From Varroa destructor (Eukaryota; Arthropoda; Arachnida; Mesostigmata; Varroidae), in assembly GCF_002443255.2 (NCBI RefSeq), contig NW_019211457.1, positions 37,020,105 through 37,084,104 on the forward strand: a stretch of DNA of 64,000 bases, written 5' to 3'. The translations under genes were made by a program, and so were the position numbers. Each line of letters begins with the position of its first letter. Position 1 is the stretch's first letter. The notes beneath the pieces were generated by a model. It saw only the letters and a list, made by a program, of their open reading frames with translations. It did not search any database and was not told the DNA's origin. Below are positions 38,609 through 51,263 of this stretch, piece after piece.

Positions 38609-39825
38609 CTGTAGAGGATGTCATGGAAGTTTAAACATCCGTCCGCTAGTACAACAAAGTGAAGATAGTGACAACCAGTAATTATCGTGGTCAGGGCTTG
38701 CTTCACTGATTGGCTGGCTTCTTTCCCTATTTGATTCAAATCCTGTTAGGCCAAATCAGACGCAGACAGCGCACCTGTTCCGAGTCGAACCTACATTTTA
38801 GACCTAGTCGCTTACATATGTTGTTCAACCTGCATACGAAGATGCTCACGTAAAGGTGATTAGAGTATCCATGATCTATCTAATCTAAATGTATTATCAT
38901 CGCTGGACCTTTTAAAGCGGCGTTCTCCTGACCTATTGACGGTACGGTCGTCTCGTGGACGTGCTAGAGCTAACATTAGAAGAAAATCTTCCTTAGTATA
39001 GAACGAAAGCATACAGACTAATTCAAGGTACGCGATTTATCTAGCGAGGCACGTTCGAATTGTAGTTATTATTATTACTAGTGTGTGTGTTTTTTTGTTC
39101 GTCAAAAGCAGAGATCGACGTTACTTTTCACAGCAGTAATTTCAATTGTGGCTCGTAAAGCATTCTGACGACGTATATTATCATCGCATCGTGTCGGGCT
39201 CGTCGGCGACAAAGCTTCGTTCGACGTATCATAGAGCGTCGCACCTTGCCTGCTCGCTCTGAGACTAAGCCATGAGATTCGGGTTCGTTGTTATCTTCCA
39301 TAACATTGAAAAATGTATGCCGAAGCGACAAATATCGATACGTTTACTGCCATTGGTCCCGACACCGCCACTGTTGATGTTGTATGATAACATCTTTTAA
39401 TTTGACGCGGCGCAAGCTGGCAACTATCGCCACGCTCGTAGAACTATGCATGCATGCACGCACGCACGCATGTGTGTGCGTCCGCATATAGCTCATACGA
39501 AGAAAAACTGTTGTTGGTATTCGGTGATGGTTTTCGCTGCTGGTGCTGTATCTTTATTTCGTCAGTGAATCTTGATCGAAATTAATTCTTCTACGAACCC
39601 CCATAAGACACCTTCGTTGAAAGTGCTGCAAAATATAATAGTCGTCGCGACCCATGTTGCCTCTACCGAGCAGAAGGTGATGATGGTGATGCTACTTTTG
39701 CGTAGCATCGTAGACGTTCTTTATTTTACAGATACCGTATCCAGATACCCTCGATCTGCGCTTTGATCTCTTGCTGCTGCTGCTGCTGCTGTTGCATAGC
39801 AATAGCGCAACCGGCGCGCGGATAC

Positions 39826-40090
39826 CTGCAGAATCATCTGTCTGACTGCGACGGCTTCCGATTAGCTTTTTTCTCCGTTCGATCGTTGTTTCATTCAACA
39901 TTTCCAATATTCTGCTATTGTCGATGAGACGCACTAGAGACAGTTTGCGCATTGCACCAAGCCGAACGTGCCACTCACTGACGTGAACGGGCTTCCTTTG
40001 TTCGCCTGCGCTCACACCTACGATAGTTCCGCTATCAGCATCTCTAATGGTCCGATCAAGCATCTTATAATTCGTTGAAGGTGTCACCAT
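39826..40090 (-). CDS. First coding exon of a nested antisense gene of unknown family
   Basis: Reads right to left. The ATG at 40090 sits in strong context (TTAAAATGG: A at -3, G at +4), with an in-frame TAG 15 codons upstream, which supports this start. It encodes residues 1-88: MVTPSTNYKMLDRTIRDADS, then a mixed basic segment containing VSEWHVRLGAMRKL and LNETTIERRKKLIG. There is no signal peptide or known motif. The proposed donor is TGCAG|GTATCC, leaving phase 1, which fits the next exon. The open frame continues to 39692 through a Ser run and a KRSKRRSR basic patch, and a second phase-1 donor (TACG|GTATCTG, exon end at 39736) would include that part. Both donors are weak, so the 3' edge is uncertain. 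Confidence 0.48.
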
Positions 40091-40195
40091 TTTAACGAAA
40101 GGACCGGTAGAACAGCGCCATGTGCGCGACCGCTAGCCGATACGGAACGCCGCCATGTAAATAGGTCTGTGCTGCCACCTAGATGTCAGTGTGCA
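40091..40195 (-). promoter_or_regulatory. 5' leader and probable promoter of the nested antisense gene
   Basis: GC- and CpG-rich relative to its surroundings. It contains two short upstream ORFs, both starting ATGGCG: 40156-40133 (MAAFRIG) and 40121-40092 (MALFYRSFR). The second stops one base before the main ATG. Both upstream ATGs have poor context (T or C at -3), so leaky scanning to the main ATG is expected. The ACATGGCGGCGTTCC stretch resembles the YY1-type ATGGCGGC element of TATA-less housekeeping promoters. Upstream of it, at 40185-40172, is CATCTAGGTGGCAG. I see no TATA box. The transcription start is not determined. Confidence 0.35.
40172..40185 (-). promoter_or_regulatory. CTCF-like core motif upstream of the nested gene
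   Basis: On the minus strand this reads CATCTAGGTGGCAG. Against the general CTCF core CCASYAGRKGGCRS it agrees at 12 of 14 positions, including the whole AGGTGGCAG part that is conserved between vertebrate and insect CTCF. CTCF sites near promoters are common and act as insulators or loop anchors. One match in 64 kb has modest weight; its place just upstream of a predicted 5' end adds some. Confidence 0.25.
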
Positions 40196-42941
40196 TCACG
40201 AACGTAGCGCTATTAGAACACGAATCTTTACTATGCCGTTATTTAAGTCAAGTGTGAAAAAAAGATTGACGGTAATTATTTGTATTGCAGTTCGCCATTG
40301 ATCATTCTGTCCGAAGTCCACAGGTTTCTATTATTGCTTGTTCAACATAGATGCGATTACAGGTAGGGGGATGAATAAACTGAACAGCAGTTAAAGATTC
40401 TCTCTGAAGAGCTCGTTCAATGTTATCTCAGCATTACTATTACCTTTCTATTAAACGCATGGCGAAGTACGGATGGATGCGTATGTTGAGGTAATTATAG
40501 CAGTATGATCTTTTTGAGCCCAGAAGCCTTTGAGACATTCTTCGAATCGAAACGACAAAATTCATCGACGCCAGCGCCGAGAAATTAGTACAAGCGTGTA
40601 GATAGACTGTGCTTTCTTAGAGGAGCCTCTCTTCGATGGGATCCTTCAGTAAGAACGTGTTGTTTTTTGTTATCATTGTCTTCCCTGAGGACCTTCACTC
40701 CCGGGTTTCCTAGGTACAAATAACACTGATATGATGGACCGGTCGTCATCGCGGGGGGCTACCCCACTTGTGGATGATATTGCGCTCACGGGACCTTTCT
40801 GGTGCCTATAACTTTACTAACTGTTGCTATTGTTTTCGGTCTTGCGGCTTTTTTTTTGTGGGGTCGGCCTTCGGCTTCTATTCTCTGCACTCTTATTTTC
40901 ACCAAAATGTAGACACACACAGACACACACATATATTTTTTTCATGATCCATCAGCAGTAGCTATGGCACCCCTTGTGTGCCACAATCTTATTTTTTTTT
41001 TTATATTGCCGCAAGCTCCGCTATGACGCTTATGCGATAACTCCTGCTACTGGCACCGTTTGATAGTGGTGGTGATGGTAATAATGTTAACTTACCCTAT
41101 AGACGTTCCGGCCAGCGTGTAGCGCCTACTGATTTATGTTACGGGTAAAGGATGCTGCTAATAGAACCACTGGCGACGATGAAGAATCGCGGTCCGACGT
41201 TGCGTGCCATCGAAGTATCACCACTATTTTGACCAGCAAACTTCATCCTTTAAGGATGTTATCCGCCTCATGACGGTGCCATCCTGCGAGAGATCTTCTC
41301 AGCCGCTGCAAACAAGTTGACAACCCACTCCGTATCGGAGCAGACATACGAACAACAGTTGTATTTAGCAATGGGGTATCATAAGATCCTTACGAAGCAG
41401 AAAGACGCTGCTTTTTAGAAGATTTAGTATGAGCAGCGGGGAAAGCGGATACTTGCGATGATGTAAATACATCCCCCGTGATACGCGCTTGACCTAGCGC
41501 TGTAATGCAGCATAGTAGCTTTTACGTTGAAACAGTATCACCATCGGGACGCGTAACGTTATACTTCTGTTATGCTAGTCAGCGCTTCTTTTGATCAAGT
41601 GCATATTGTTTCTGTGACTCTTGTATGATTTTTATGCCGTCGATGGCAGGTGATGCCGGAAGCAGAGTATGTCTAAGCGCTTTAGCATTGCAAACCCGCC
41701 TGGTAACAGTCTACCTGCGGAATTGTCGTCGATGCTGACTGCTAACTTTAGATTTCTGCCGGTCCATGACACGGTGGTCACCTGTAATGAGCCGAGAACG
41801 CCGAAAAACCGCCTATCAGAGATCCATGTCTTCTCGCATTCCTGCTACTACTGGTATTCGATCAGGCATTAGATGAATATGTCGGACCTCTCCGATCAGC
41901 ATGCGGCGGTCAAAACTATGATGGTGATGCGCCAGAATAGCTATCGGAGAAGAAGCATCAGCTACAATCAGATGATTATTATTATTGAAGAAGGGTCCCT
42001 CGTCTATGATACTTTTCTGTTGTTGTTGTGGTGGCCCAAGGCATATAGAACTGACTACCCCCTGGAGGGCTAGGGTCCATTAGTGCGTCCAAATCTCCCG
42101 TTCATCCCGCCGGCGCTGCCATTGTCACTGTAAGTGTTGCCGTACGCATTACGTGGCTCGCGTGCCCTGTTCGAGTGTTCTATCCTCCCCCATGACCCGT
42201 TGATATGACCCTTTTGTCCTTAATAATGTGATAGTGATATACACATTAGGCCTTCAGGCTTTCTGTATTTGAAGGAGGTTTCTCACAAAGGCACGGGCCG
42301 ACAACATATTCGACGAGCAACGAATAGTACGTAAGCGGCAAGACGTAACTATCGACAACTCAGATCCAGCAGTGCGTGATCGTTAGAGTTCGAACGATAA
42401 AAATACAATAAAAATAGTCAGAGGAGGCAAAATCGCTTCGAAAATTATTTTTCGTTGACACGTATAGCTATTGATTTGCCGCCTGCAAGCAGATCGGTCG
42501 ATTAACTGATCGGCCGTAATGATGCACCGGCAAAAGGAAACCTGCGAGAACTTTAATCATAGCGAACAGGGATAGCGTGCTATTGGAAAGCTTTTGAGCG
42601 TCAAAATCATATTGAAATGGTTGGAATCTTATTGTATAATCTTTTACCGAAAAAGAGAAACGTGATTATCGACCATTTACAATATAGATAGCCGATTTTA
42701 TATTATTCTTCACAACAGAACAGCCGGTCGACGTGGAGTTCAACCAGACAAACTACTCCGACGTAATAGTAACGCCTTACTTATACATATTTATATAGTA
42801 TATATATCGATATAGTAGGAAACCCAACGAAGAATTAACTCTCTAGCTAGCGATGTGGGCTCCAATGATGAATGGTTAGGCCGACTTTGGCAAATGAATT
42901 TTTTCGTGTACACGGCTACCTTCTTCCGAGGTCGTCAGGTA

Positions 42942-42971
42942 CAGTTCCTGGTTGAAAGAGACCAGGAACTG
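42942..42971. repeat. 11-bp hairpin in intron 1
   Basis: CAGTTCCTGGT, an 8-nt loop, then ACCAGGAACTG. It lies deep in intron 1 and has no visible partner feature. Confidence 0.4.
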
Positions 42972-45900
42972 AATTTGCTTCGAACCCCAGTGATACAGCG
43001 CGTGAGAAAGGATAGTTGTCTTTCTCATGTCACAGAACTCATGTCGTTAATTTGTTATCAATAATTTTTATAAAAGCACTCGTGCTATCGTATCACACTC
43101 GTCCGTTATTGCCGTTCCTTTCGCTTCGATCCTTCGACATCCTTCTGTTCTTTGCTTTTACTGCGTTTTCGAACGAAATAACTTTTTCCCTTGGTTAGAA
43201 AAAGCATCATTGCTTTTTTTTACACAAAATTATGAAACAACACTAACTCTAATGCAATACGTGCCATCGCGTGGACCAATCAGGCAGGAAATTAGTAATT
43301 ATTAAGGTACTTGCCACCTCACCAAACCATGCTCTGCTGTGTCAGAGTATACGGAACGTATGATTGACACGATGTCGTTTGCCTTCGGTCTGATTCCTTC
43401 GTCTCAGCTGTTAACCGCTGCAGTTGTAATCGGCTGTCATATCGGTGCCGCTGCTGTTGTTGTCACAGATAGATTCGTGTGCTATTGTTGCCTCTTTTTT
43501 TGTTGTTGGTTTTTTCTTGTTTTTGCGACAGTGACGTGACGTTAACTGTGGGCTGCTAGGGTTACCCATCTTCAATCTTGCCGTCTGTCTGTTTTGATGT
43601 AGCGCAGGGGGAATGGGGGATGAGGCATGACCTTTAACCTATTGCGGCCCTTCGGTTGACGGCTCATTGATAAGAGGAGTGCTTCTTCAGTTGCTACGGC
43701 CAAAACTTTTCTTTTCCGCCTGCAGGCTTGTTCCTGTTGCTGCAGACGCTATTATCACTGCAGTGGCGCATATGGTCGAGCGTTCGAATCCACGAACGTT
43801 TAAATTCGGTCTTCAGGGGAGAGATCGAGAGCCTTTAGCTGCTGTTTCAGCTGATGGTTCCTTGGCTCGTTGCTACCTCGCTGCGCGTTACTCCTGCGCG
43901 GATTCGTAGAGCTCCTTACTAAGATTTATGCGTTTCGAAAGAGCTCTTCCATCTATTGTATCCGTCGTCGTTGCCAACTCCGGTGTCTGCGGGTCATTAT
44001 CTGATTTCGACGAATATAGCCAAGCAAGTTAAAGCAGCGGCAGGGGGAAATGAGGCGGAGGTAGATGCTGCCGCTGACGGGAACGACAACGGAACGTTAC
44101 GAGTTACGGTTATCTATTCTATGAATAGACAGTGTAGAGCGGAGACTCTATGAGCAACGATGTTTGATTAACATTCAAAATTAAGCGCCGTCCGTCTCGC
44201 TGTGTCGCCGACCTCCTGCTTCGCCGCAGTCGTCGTGCAATCTATTGATGATTTCATTTCTGCCGCAAGTCCTTGATAGGTGACTCGCTCGAATCATTTA
44301 GGAAGTAATGTCTGCTATCAGCCCGTGTATTATGATCATATTTCTACCCATCTACACCCTACATGCACGCATATTCAGCAGTCGTATAACGTGGTCCTCC
44401 TACAATCCTTTTAGGATCACACTCTTTGAATTTATTTACCCTAGACGAGAATTAAGCTATGCTCGTTTATGAAAATTATCAGGCCTCAACACGTACGAAA
44501 AGTATCAAGGCCAATCGTTCGAACAACAAGTAGCACGAGATAGCTCCGTCGCGCCAAAACGTGAAGAAAATCATATTTCTCAAATATTTTTGAGAAGACC
44601 TGTATCTCTCTCTACATGTAAAACAAACAGCGGATTCACTTTATGCTGTCCATTACATTCTCGTGTATATATATATATATATATATTTACGAGGAATAGT
44701 TTTCCTTCTATCGCCATTCATCTGGATTGACTGTATATTTTTTATTGGATACGCGCTCTGTGGCCTGCGTGCAGTGTGTGCACGTGTGTGTAGTGCGCAT
44801 TTTGATCGTCCCAAAAACGCCCGAAATATTGCTTGTACGACAACGATCGCCGTTATCGCCGATTTCTGTCATGACTTAAAGTCAAGGAGCCTATGTACTA
44901 TAATGTCAACCGGCGTATTTGCGGTGCGTTTTGCAGTTGCGGACCAGCCTTTTACACATTAGGACACCGTGGACTGGTGATAACATGTAGCCATGCGAAT
45001 CGAGCCCAAATATGTAGACCAATTCGTAGTTACATAAATACTTATGATGGCCTTTTATCCAGACGAACACGCATGCGTGTATCGTGCACGAGTTATCGTA
45101 TCATTTTTCTTCTACCCGCCGTTATCTATTATTTTCTGGTCCGATTAGTTGCACTGAACCTCGACAGGGGACGGAGGAGACCGGAAGAGCTAACCTCCCG
45201 GTATTACGTGTATATATTTAATGAAACTGTGACCGATCTACGATACTGCTTCGCTATCATTAGGCGCTGCGATATAATATACATACGTACTCACATATTT
45301 AAAAAATATCACTGGCTACTTTAGTGTATCAGCTAGTGATACCTGTGCTTCATCTAGTCGGCACAGATTTTGTCAGAGCAATCGACACGAGCAGCGAGCA
45401 ACCCACTGAATCAGACCAAAAACAGCAGTAGGTCACCCTGGAAGTTTTGCTGTCAGTTGTTCTATATACCACGCTATCGATATCCCCTATCGATACCTGT
45501 TTGTGTGTAGATATGCTATATAGACATTTAGAAGTATATACACGCAAATACTTACGCGATCTAGTCGGCTAGATTAATTAGCGCTCCTAATAGAATAGAC
45601 GAGAGAAGCAAAAAATCGGTTCCCTTCTGAGAATTCCCATTATGTCATCAATATTATATAGTTTTCCGTACATTGTTACCGCTTCTATCGTTAACAGTTC
45701 ACCTCCTTGCTGCTCGGAAATACAATAAGGACGGCCTTACAGCCTCGGCTGTTTCTTGTTACCGTGCTGCCTGGCGAGACTATTGTTGCTACCGTTATTA
45801 CCTGTTGCTTTATTGATTGTTTGCTTAGCTAAATTATTTGCTGGCCAGAGGATAGACATTACGGCTAGCTCCAAATCATCAGCAATGAAGCAAACGACAG

Positions 45901-48232
45901 CTGTTAAGCCCATCATTTTTTCTCACTTGTCCCGCGTTAACGTCGAATCTCGTCTCTCGTTCCTCTTGCATGTCCGCTCCTCGATGCTACCTACTTTTTT
46001 ATTTCGGTTGTCCAGTTTTGCTCCGCATCTCTTCCTTTATCGCTCATAAACTCCGAGCTTCTTTCGTAGTTTTATCCGTCCGTCCTCCTATCTGTCTGAG
46101 TGTTGTTATTGACAGTTTCAATTAGCGCGCATGGAATCATCCGGCTGGTTGGCAGCCGTTAGTTCAGATAGCCGAAGGAGCCCATGGATAGCTCGGCTTA
46201 GAATCTTCGTTTTCTCCTGCCGTTTTCGATCTCTCCATCGCCGTCTCGCGTATTCTACACTTTTCCCCTACCCCCAACCCTCTTCCTCCATTTTTTCGCC
46301 TGCCCTTCATCGTCTCTATGTTGTCGTTTTTCTTGTTATTGTTCCGCGCCTTTTTTTCTACCAATCGACACCCTTTGGTCGATAGTGGGCGCGTTCTCGG
46401 CTACTGTTGTTTCTGCTACTATTCATTTTCGTCCATCTCTCCTGCTCATCGTTGTGCGTCGTCGCTGGGACGGCAGCGGCCACCTTTGAGTCAAAACGAT
46501 CGAACGACTGGCGTCAACACTGACAATAGCAGTCGCGAGATGGTAAGATCGCTTCGACGTCGGCTGAGAGAGAGAGAGAGAGAGAGAGTAAAAAAGCAAG
46601 AACGCAGCACGAGATACAGCTAAACGGGAAAAAGGACGAAGGCAGCATTTGATCTGAAGTTTCATCTCATTTTGTAATTTTTTGTCGAAACATTTATCGA
46701 TATATTATTGTTGGTCCTGCTGCCTATTATTCTCGCCCTGACTAGCGTCCGCGGCGCCACCAGCACCCCCATTTCCTCCTCCTCCCCTAATGTCCTGATG
46801 TTCCTCCTCGCGCTTTCTACCGTAGCTCTATTGCCTTCTCAAGTATCGGCTCGTCTCTGATACAATGAGTCAGGTAACCAAGGAATGCTGTCTCTTGATG
46901 GGATTGTTGTCTACAGATGCTGATTGTGTTGGTTCGCTAATTGTTGTACGCTGTAATGACCGTTGCCCGAACCGTTTTTTGTCTGATTGACGATGCGGCT
47001 ATATTGGAAGCGGGAGTCGTTGTCGAGAAGATTATTACTCCTCGAAAGAAGAAGATTCCTGCTTTTTGTCGCTCCAGAATCCTGATGCCGTTGATGCGAC
47101 AAAAACCTCTCCTTAAATTGGGTGTCTGCATGCTGCCGCCATGGCTAAATCGAAAAGCGACTTTCGGTCCAAACATGGCTCTTCTATTACGTATACGTGT
47201 GGATCATCGCAGCTGTTGAAGTCATCATACCTTAACATAACTTTTATATATGTACTATTATCCAAATGGCATTTTGCTTCGTTTATTCATGGACGCACAG
47301 GTCTCTTCGGACTGCGTTATGACTGACGCCTTCGTATTCGACGTTTAATACAAACGTTGTTAATTATGTCACTGCGAAGGACTTTTTCGCCTACGAATAT
47401 CTTTAATTAAGGCCTTACAATAACGCCATAGGCTTTTTTGGCTATTTTCCGCCTGTCGATGTAGATCAGGCATCGGGTGATGTGGTTCAAATTCTCAATA
47501 TGATGCTGTGCAACTTCGTTCCCTTAAGTGGAGGCGGTCATGCTTCTGCTTTTCCTTGTTCGCGTCCATTTTCAACGTAGAGCGTCTTTCTGTCTAATGG
47601 CAGTGACAGCAGCAGTAGCAGGACTCAATGTTGGCTTCGCTTGTCGTTCATATCCTCATTTTCAGCATTTAACTTAGGTAGGCCATGTCTTGGTGGCTGG
47701 TCAGTCGAATCAGGTGTGAACAAGGACGGTTTCATTCAAAGTTGGTTTCCCGGCCAACCTCCCCCTCTACCTCCGCTTCGTATTTGAGCATCGTTCATGA
47801 ATAAATGCCATTCAAGTGAAGAGGATACAAACTGGCTTAATTATTAACTGTTTCTTCTCTTCGATCTCCTCTGACAATGTTTTGTCCCCTCTATTTTGCT
47901 CTTTTTTCTTGATTGTCTTGCCACCCTGTCTATTTCGGCGTCGTTTATCCTTCGTTCGCATTGGTCGCTTGACCCAAACGTGACCAGATGAGTGAAGACC
48001 AATGTTAGTAGCGGCATCATCATCTGAGTCACAATCTACGCAGTGTACCATTGCCCCGTTGTTCGTCGCGTTTAAGCTATCTATCTTTAATTTATTTGCT
48101 GCTCTGTGTAAAAAACCTTTTATTTTGTTGACAACAACGGCGACGACGACGTCAACAAGGAAGAAACCGATGCTTTGTCCGTTACTAAGTCTGCCCCTGT
48201 CTTATACATTCTAGTAACGGCCTTTTTGTTTT

Positions 48233-48595
48233 TTAATCAACAGAAGTACCCCACACGTGCAAGTAGCAGATGTTATCTACTATACCAGCCTTCTGCTGTC
48301 CTTCATTGGGTGCCATTGCCCCGTCACAATGAGATGATGCTGCATCGTGTACGCAAATCGAAAACGCACAGTTTAGCTTCGGCGGAGTTGATTTCCCATT
48401 CGAGTGGCCGTTGTTGTCGACCGGAGCGCGTACCACTCTCCTGACTTTTCCTCTTTGGCTACCGTTCGCGACCAGAAGTGGGCCGATGGGGGAGGCGCGG
48501 GGGGGGGGGATATGGATTCGTTTCTTCCTGTTCAGGCTCGTTGCCACTGACCCGTCCGGCCTTACTGTACTCTGCTGCTGTGTTCCTTTTGCCAT
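48233..48595 (-). other. Candidate 120-codon open frame, low confidence
   Basis: On the minus strand the ATG at 48595 has good context (AAATATGG) and the frame stays open for 120 codons. It opens MAKGTQQQSTVRPDGSVATS and contains KKRIHIPPP and RGKVRRVVRAPVDNNG. Many codons end in G or C. It crosses a 9-base C run, which would be a fragile feature in a real gene. A second basic frame on the same strand (48051-47812) follows. There is no recognised domain, and both lie in intron 1. Confidence 0.18.
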
Positions 48596-50907
48596 ATTTA
48601 AAGCAAGTGTAGCCACCGAAACAGCGGTGGCAGCGCTACCAGCTAGAAGGTCTTCTATTTCCTCGACGCTTTAGCGTCGTCGGTTGATCATCGCTTAACA
48701 GCCTTCATACATTGCCGTAATGGAACGTAAAGCAGCTATTGAACGCTCAGCGAGCACCGAACGCTGAGTGAGACGGGACAAAGCAACAGTATGTAATCTA
48801 TTGCAAAAATAGTACTAGTAGCTGTACACAAAAAGTGTGTGCGGAGGGGGGGAGAGGGGAGGGGTGGAGTATCAGCGTCGTCAGCAGAAACTGGACACAA
48901 AAGTGGCCTGCCTCTCTATCTGCAACAACATCGCCGTAGCCATCGTGATGGCGATGGTGGCTTCAACAACAGCAACAGCAGCAGCAGCAGCAGCAGTAAT
49001 CACCGTAGTTGCGACGCAGCATCCGGCGCGCCGGATGCTTCTAATAAACTGCCGCCGATGGCGGTTTGACTCGCCACCACCACGAATCACTTCGTTGCGT
49101 ACGCGGCCTTTCTTCACGTTTAAGCCCTTCTTATTTCTCCCGCCATGTTCGTTTCTCGCCAGGAAGAGGAGAGTTGGCAGCAATGCAAGTGCTGCATAGT
49201 GGTAGAACGATCTACTACTATTTTCTCAGACTGAGGGAGAGATGTCCTCATAGCTCAAGGCAAGTTAGTTCACTTAGCTTAAAATAAAACGCTCCAAATA
49301 CGTCAAGCTATGACCTTTTCGCTGATCGTCGCTCGTACAGCCATTGCATGCTGGGGTTGCTGCCATTATTATCAGCGAAGACGACGACGTGGTAGCCAGC
49401 GGACGTCACCAGAACAGCCGAACATCTATGTAGCTGTCAATGGCTGTAGCTGGTGGCGTTATCGTTGTCGTTGCTGAATGAACCGGTTCACTGCTACCGG
49501 CGGCTCATCGTTAATTGCTGGTTGTATCGTTGTTTGCGCAGCGTCGAACGTAGATAGCTGCTGTCTACTCGAATCTTCTTCACCCCTCCGGATTGTGCTG
49601 AGCGACGACGGTGGTGACTGAGACCGCTCCAAAGCTGCCCGCCTCTTTCCTCTTTTGGTACTAGCGCTGCTCCGGCGGCAAAAGCAGATATATTTTTGCT
49701 TGTCTACCTGCTTCTCCTTTCAACTATGTGTTTCGTTGAGCTTTTTCATCTTTGCCTTTTTTTCGATCGGCTGTTTGCCTGACTAGCAGAAGACCCTTAG
49801 TAGGTAGTCTAGTCAATGACGAACGACCGGCCATGTCGCCATCAGACTAAGTGCCCAGAAGGGAAGTAAGGAACGCAAGGGTAAAAAAGAAAGTGAATAT
49901 GGTTGCATTGCTTTTTTGAAATAGGTCAAGCATCTGATTTGTATAATGTCGTACCTTGCCTAATCGTAGCCCACGTCTTTAGTTTAGTCGAAGATTTAAA
50001 TTTCTTTCCTTTGCCGCTTCTTCAATCGAAGTACCGTAAAAGGCCATTGTCGAATGGTGTTGGCGCGCAAGGAGAGTCATAACCAACAACATCAGCGTCG
50101 TCGCATCGACATCGCGTCTGCCCCGCGGGCGTGCGAGACAAAGTCGTTAAGGGCCTGGGAGGAAGAAAACTCAAACGACGAGGCAATGCAAGACGGGGTC
50201 TTTTTTCGTCTTCGGCTTAACTTATTTAGCTTTTTTCTTCGTTATCGAATTGGAGGAGGCCCCCGTAAACACACACGCACACATACAAAGAGATACACAG
50301 GCAGCTAGTTAAATTTGTCTATACTGATTAAACATAGCGGTCGCCCCTATTACCAGGGTTATGGTCAGTGTTAACAACTGTAGTACAATCATCTGGAAAC
50401 GACAAAGAGTGGATACAATCGAATACATTTTTATGTCGCTTCCTCGCCTGATGGTCCTTCTTTCTAAATAGAATTTTCTCTTCGGCTTTCGAAACGGAAA
50501 GGTAGGCAGGTCGACAAATCGCTCATCGAACTCGTTGCCCATTTCCTAATTGAATTACTTCTTTAATTATTTGCCAATGAGGGCAAAAATGACTCGGGCA
50601 TACGAGGGCAATGGCTATGGAAGAGGGGCTGAAAGTAGCGAGACAAATAAGCGCTCGTTTTGGTTAAATGAAAGATGCGTTGAGCGGGCTTTTTTGAAGA
50701 GATGCTAAGAACATTCAGGTATCCAAAGACCTTTCTGTAATACAGAGCCAGCGCAGAAATAAATTGAGGGTTAGTTCGCTTGTTTAACACTACGGGCAAA
50801 AGCTTGACGAAGGCTTGACCTCCTTTTTAATAATAGTTATTAAGAGCAAATGTTTATATATGGTATGCAAGCCACTAAATATTGTCAATTTTTATTGCCG
50901 GTTTCAG

Positions 50908-50966
50908 AACTTGGCTGAAGGCATGACTCGTCATTGGAGCTCAGATGAAGAGGATTGCCATAATGG
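50908..50966 (+). CDS. Second coding exon of the SoxD-like gene (acidic linker)
   Basis: A 59-nt exon between TTTATTGCCGGTTTCAG and the donor GTAAGTTA. It enters in phase 0, matching the end of the exon at 36790, and leaves after two bases of a Gly codon. It encodes NLAEGMTRHWSSDEEDCHN plus a split Gly (residues 58-77). The SSDEED segment is a typical acidic Ser cluster of the casein kinase 2 type; that function is inference. There is no recognisable domain. It is called from both splice sites and from phase agreement with its two neighbours. It may be a cassette exon, but skipping it would shift the frame (59 nt). Confidence 0.6.
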
Positions 50967-51229
50967 GTAAGTTAATGGGATCGTTACAACGAGTCAAGCT
51001 TATTTATGCCCTATTTAAAGCATCGTAGGTATTTCGATAGGTTGATTGTTTCAACATGTCTTGCATTTGAAAGATATTATTATTGTGTTGTCATCTTTTA
51101 TTTACACCTCGGCCAAGTACTAACTAATTGTGCAAAAGCTTACGGTTCTCGATGGCTCCCCGTTCGCTGGCAGCGGCCACTAGTCCCAGTTCTGGTAGCG
51201 CTGCCAGACAAATTGTGTCACCCGCCATA

Positions 51230-51263
<34 letters not shown>

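Larger units (their letters stand above)
36791..50907 (+). other. Intron 1 of the SoxD-like gene (14.1 kb)
   Basis: Bounded by GTAAGT at 36791 and TTTCAG at 50907. It contains a complete candidate gene on the opposite strand (about 37.05-40.19 kb). From about 40.2 kb onward it holds microsatellites: TA at 44665-44687, GA at 46566-46588, CAG at 48966-48996. There are also GC-rich stretches with long but unrecognised open frames around 43.3-44.1, 45.7-46.6 and 47.8-49.3 kb. Large 5' introns are usual in genes for developmental transcription factors and often carry enhancers, but I can point to no specific enhancer here. Confidence 0.6.
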
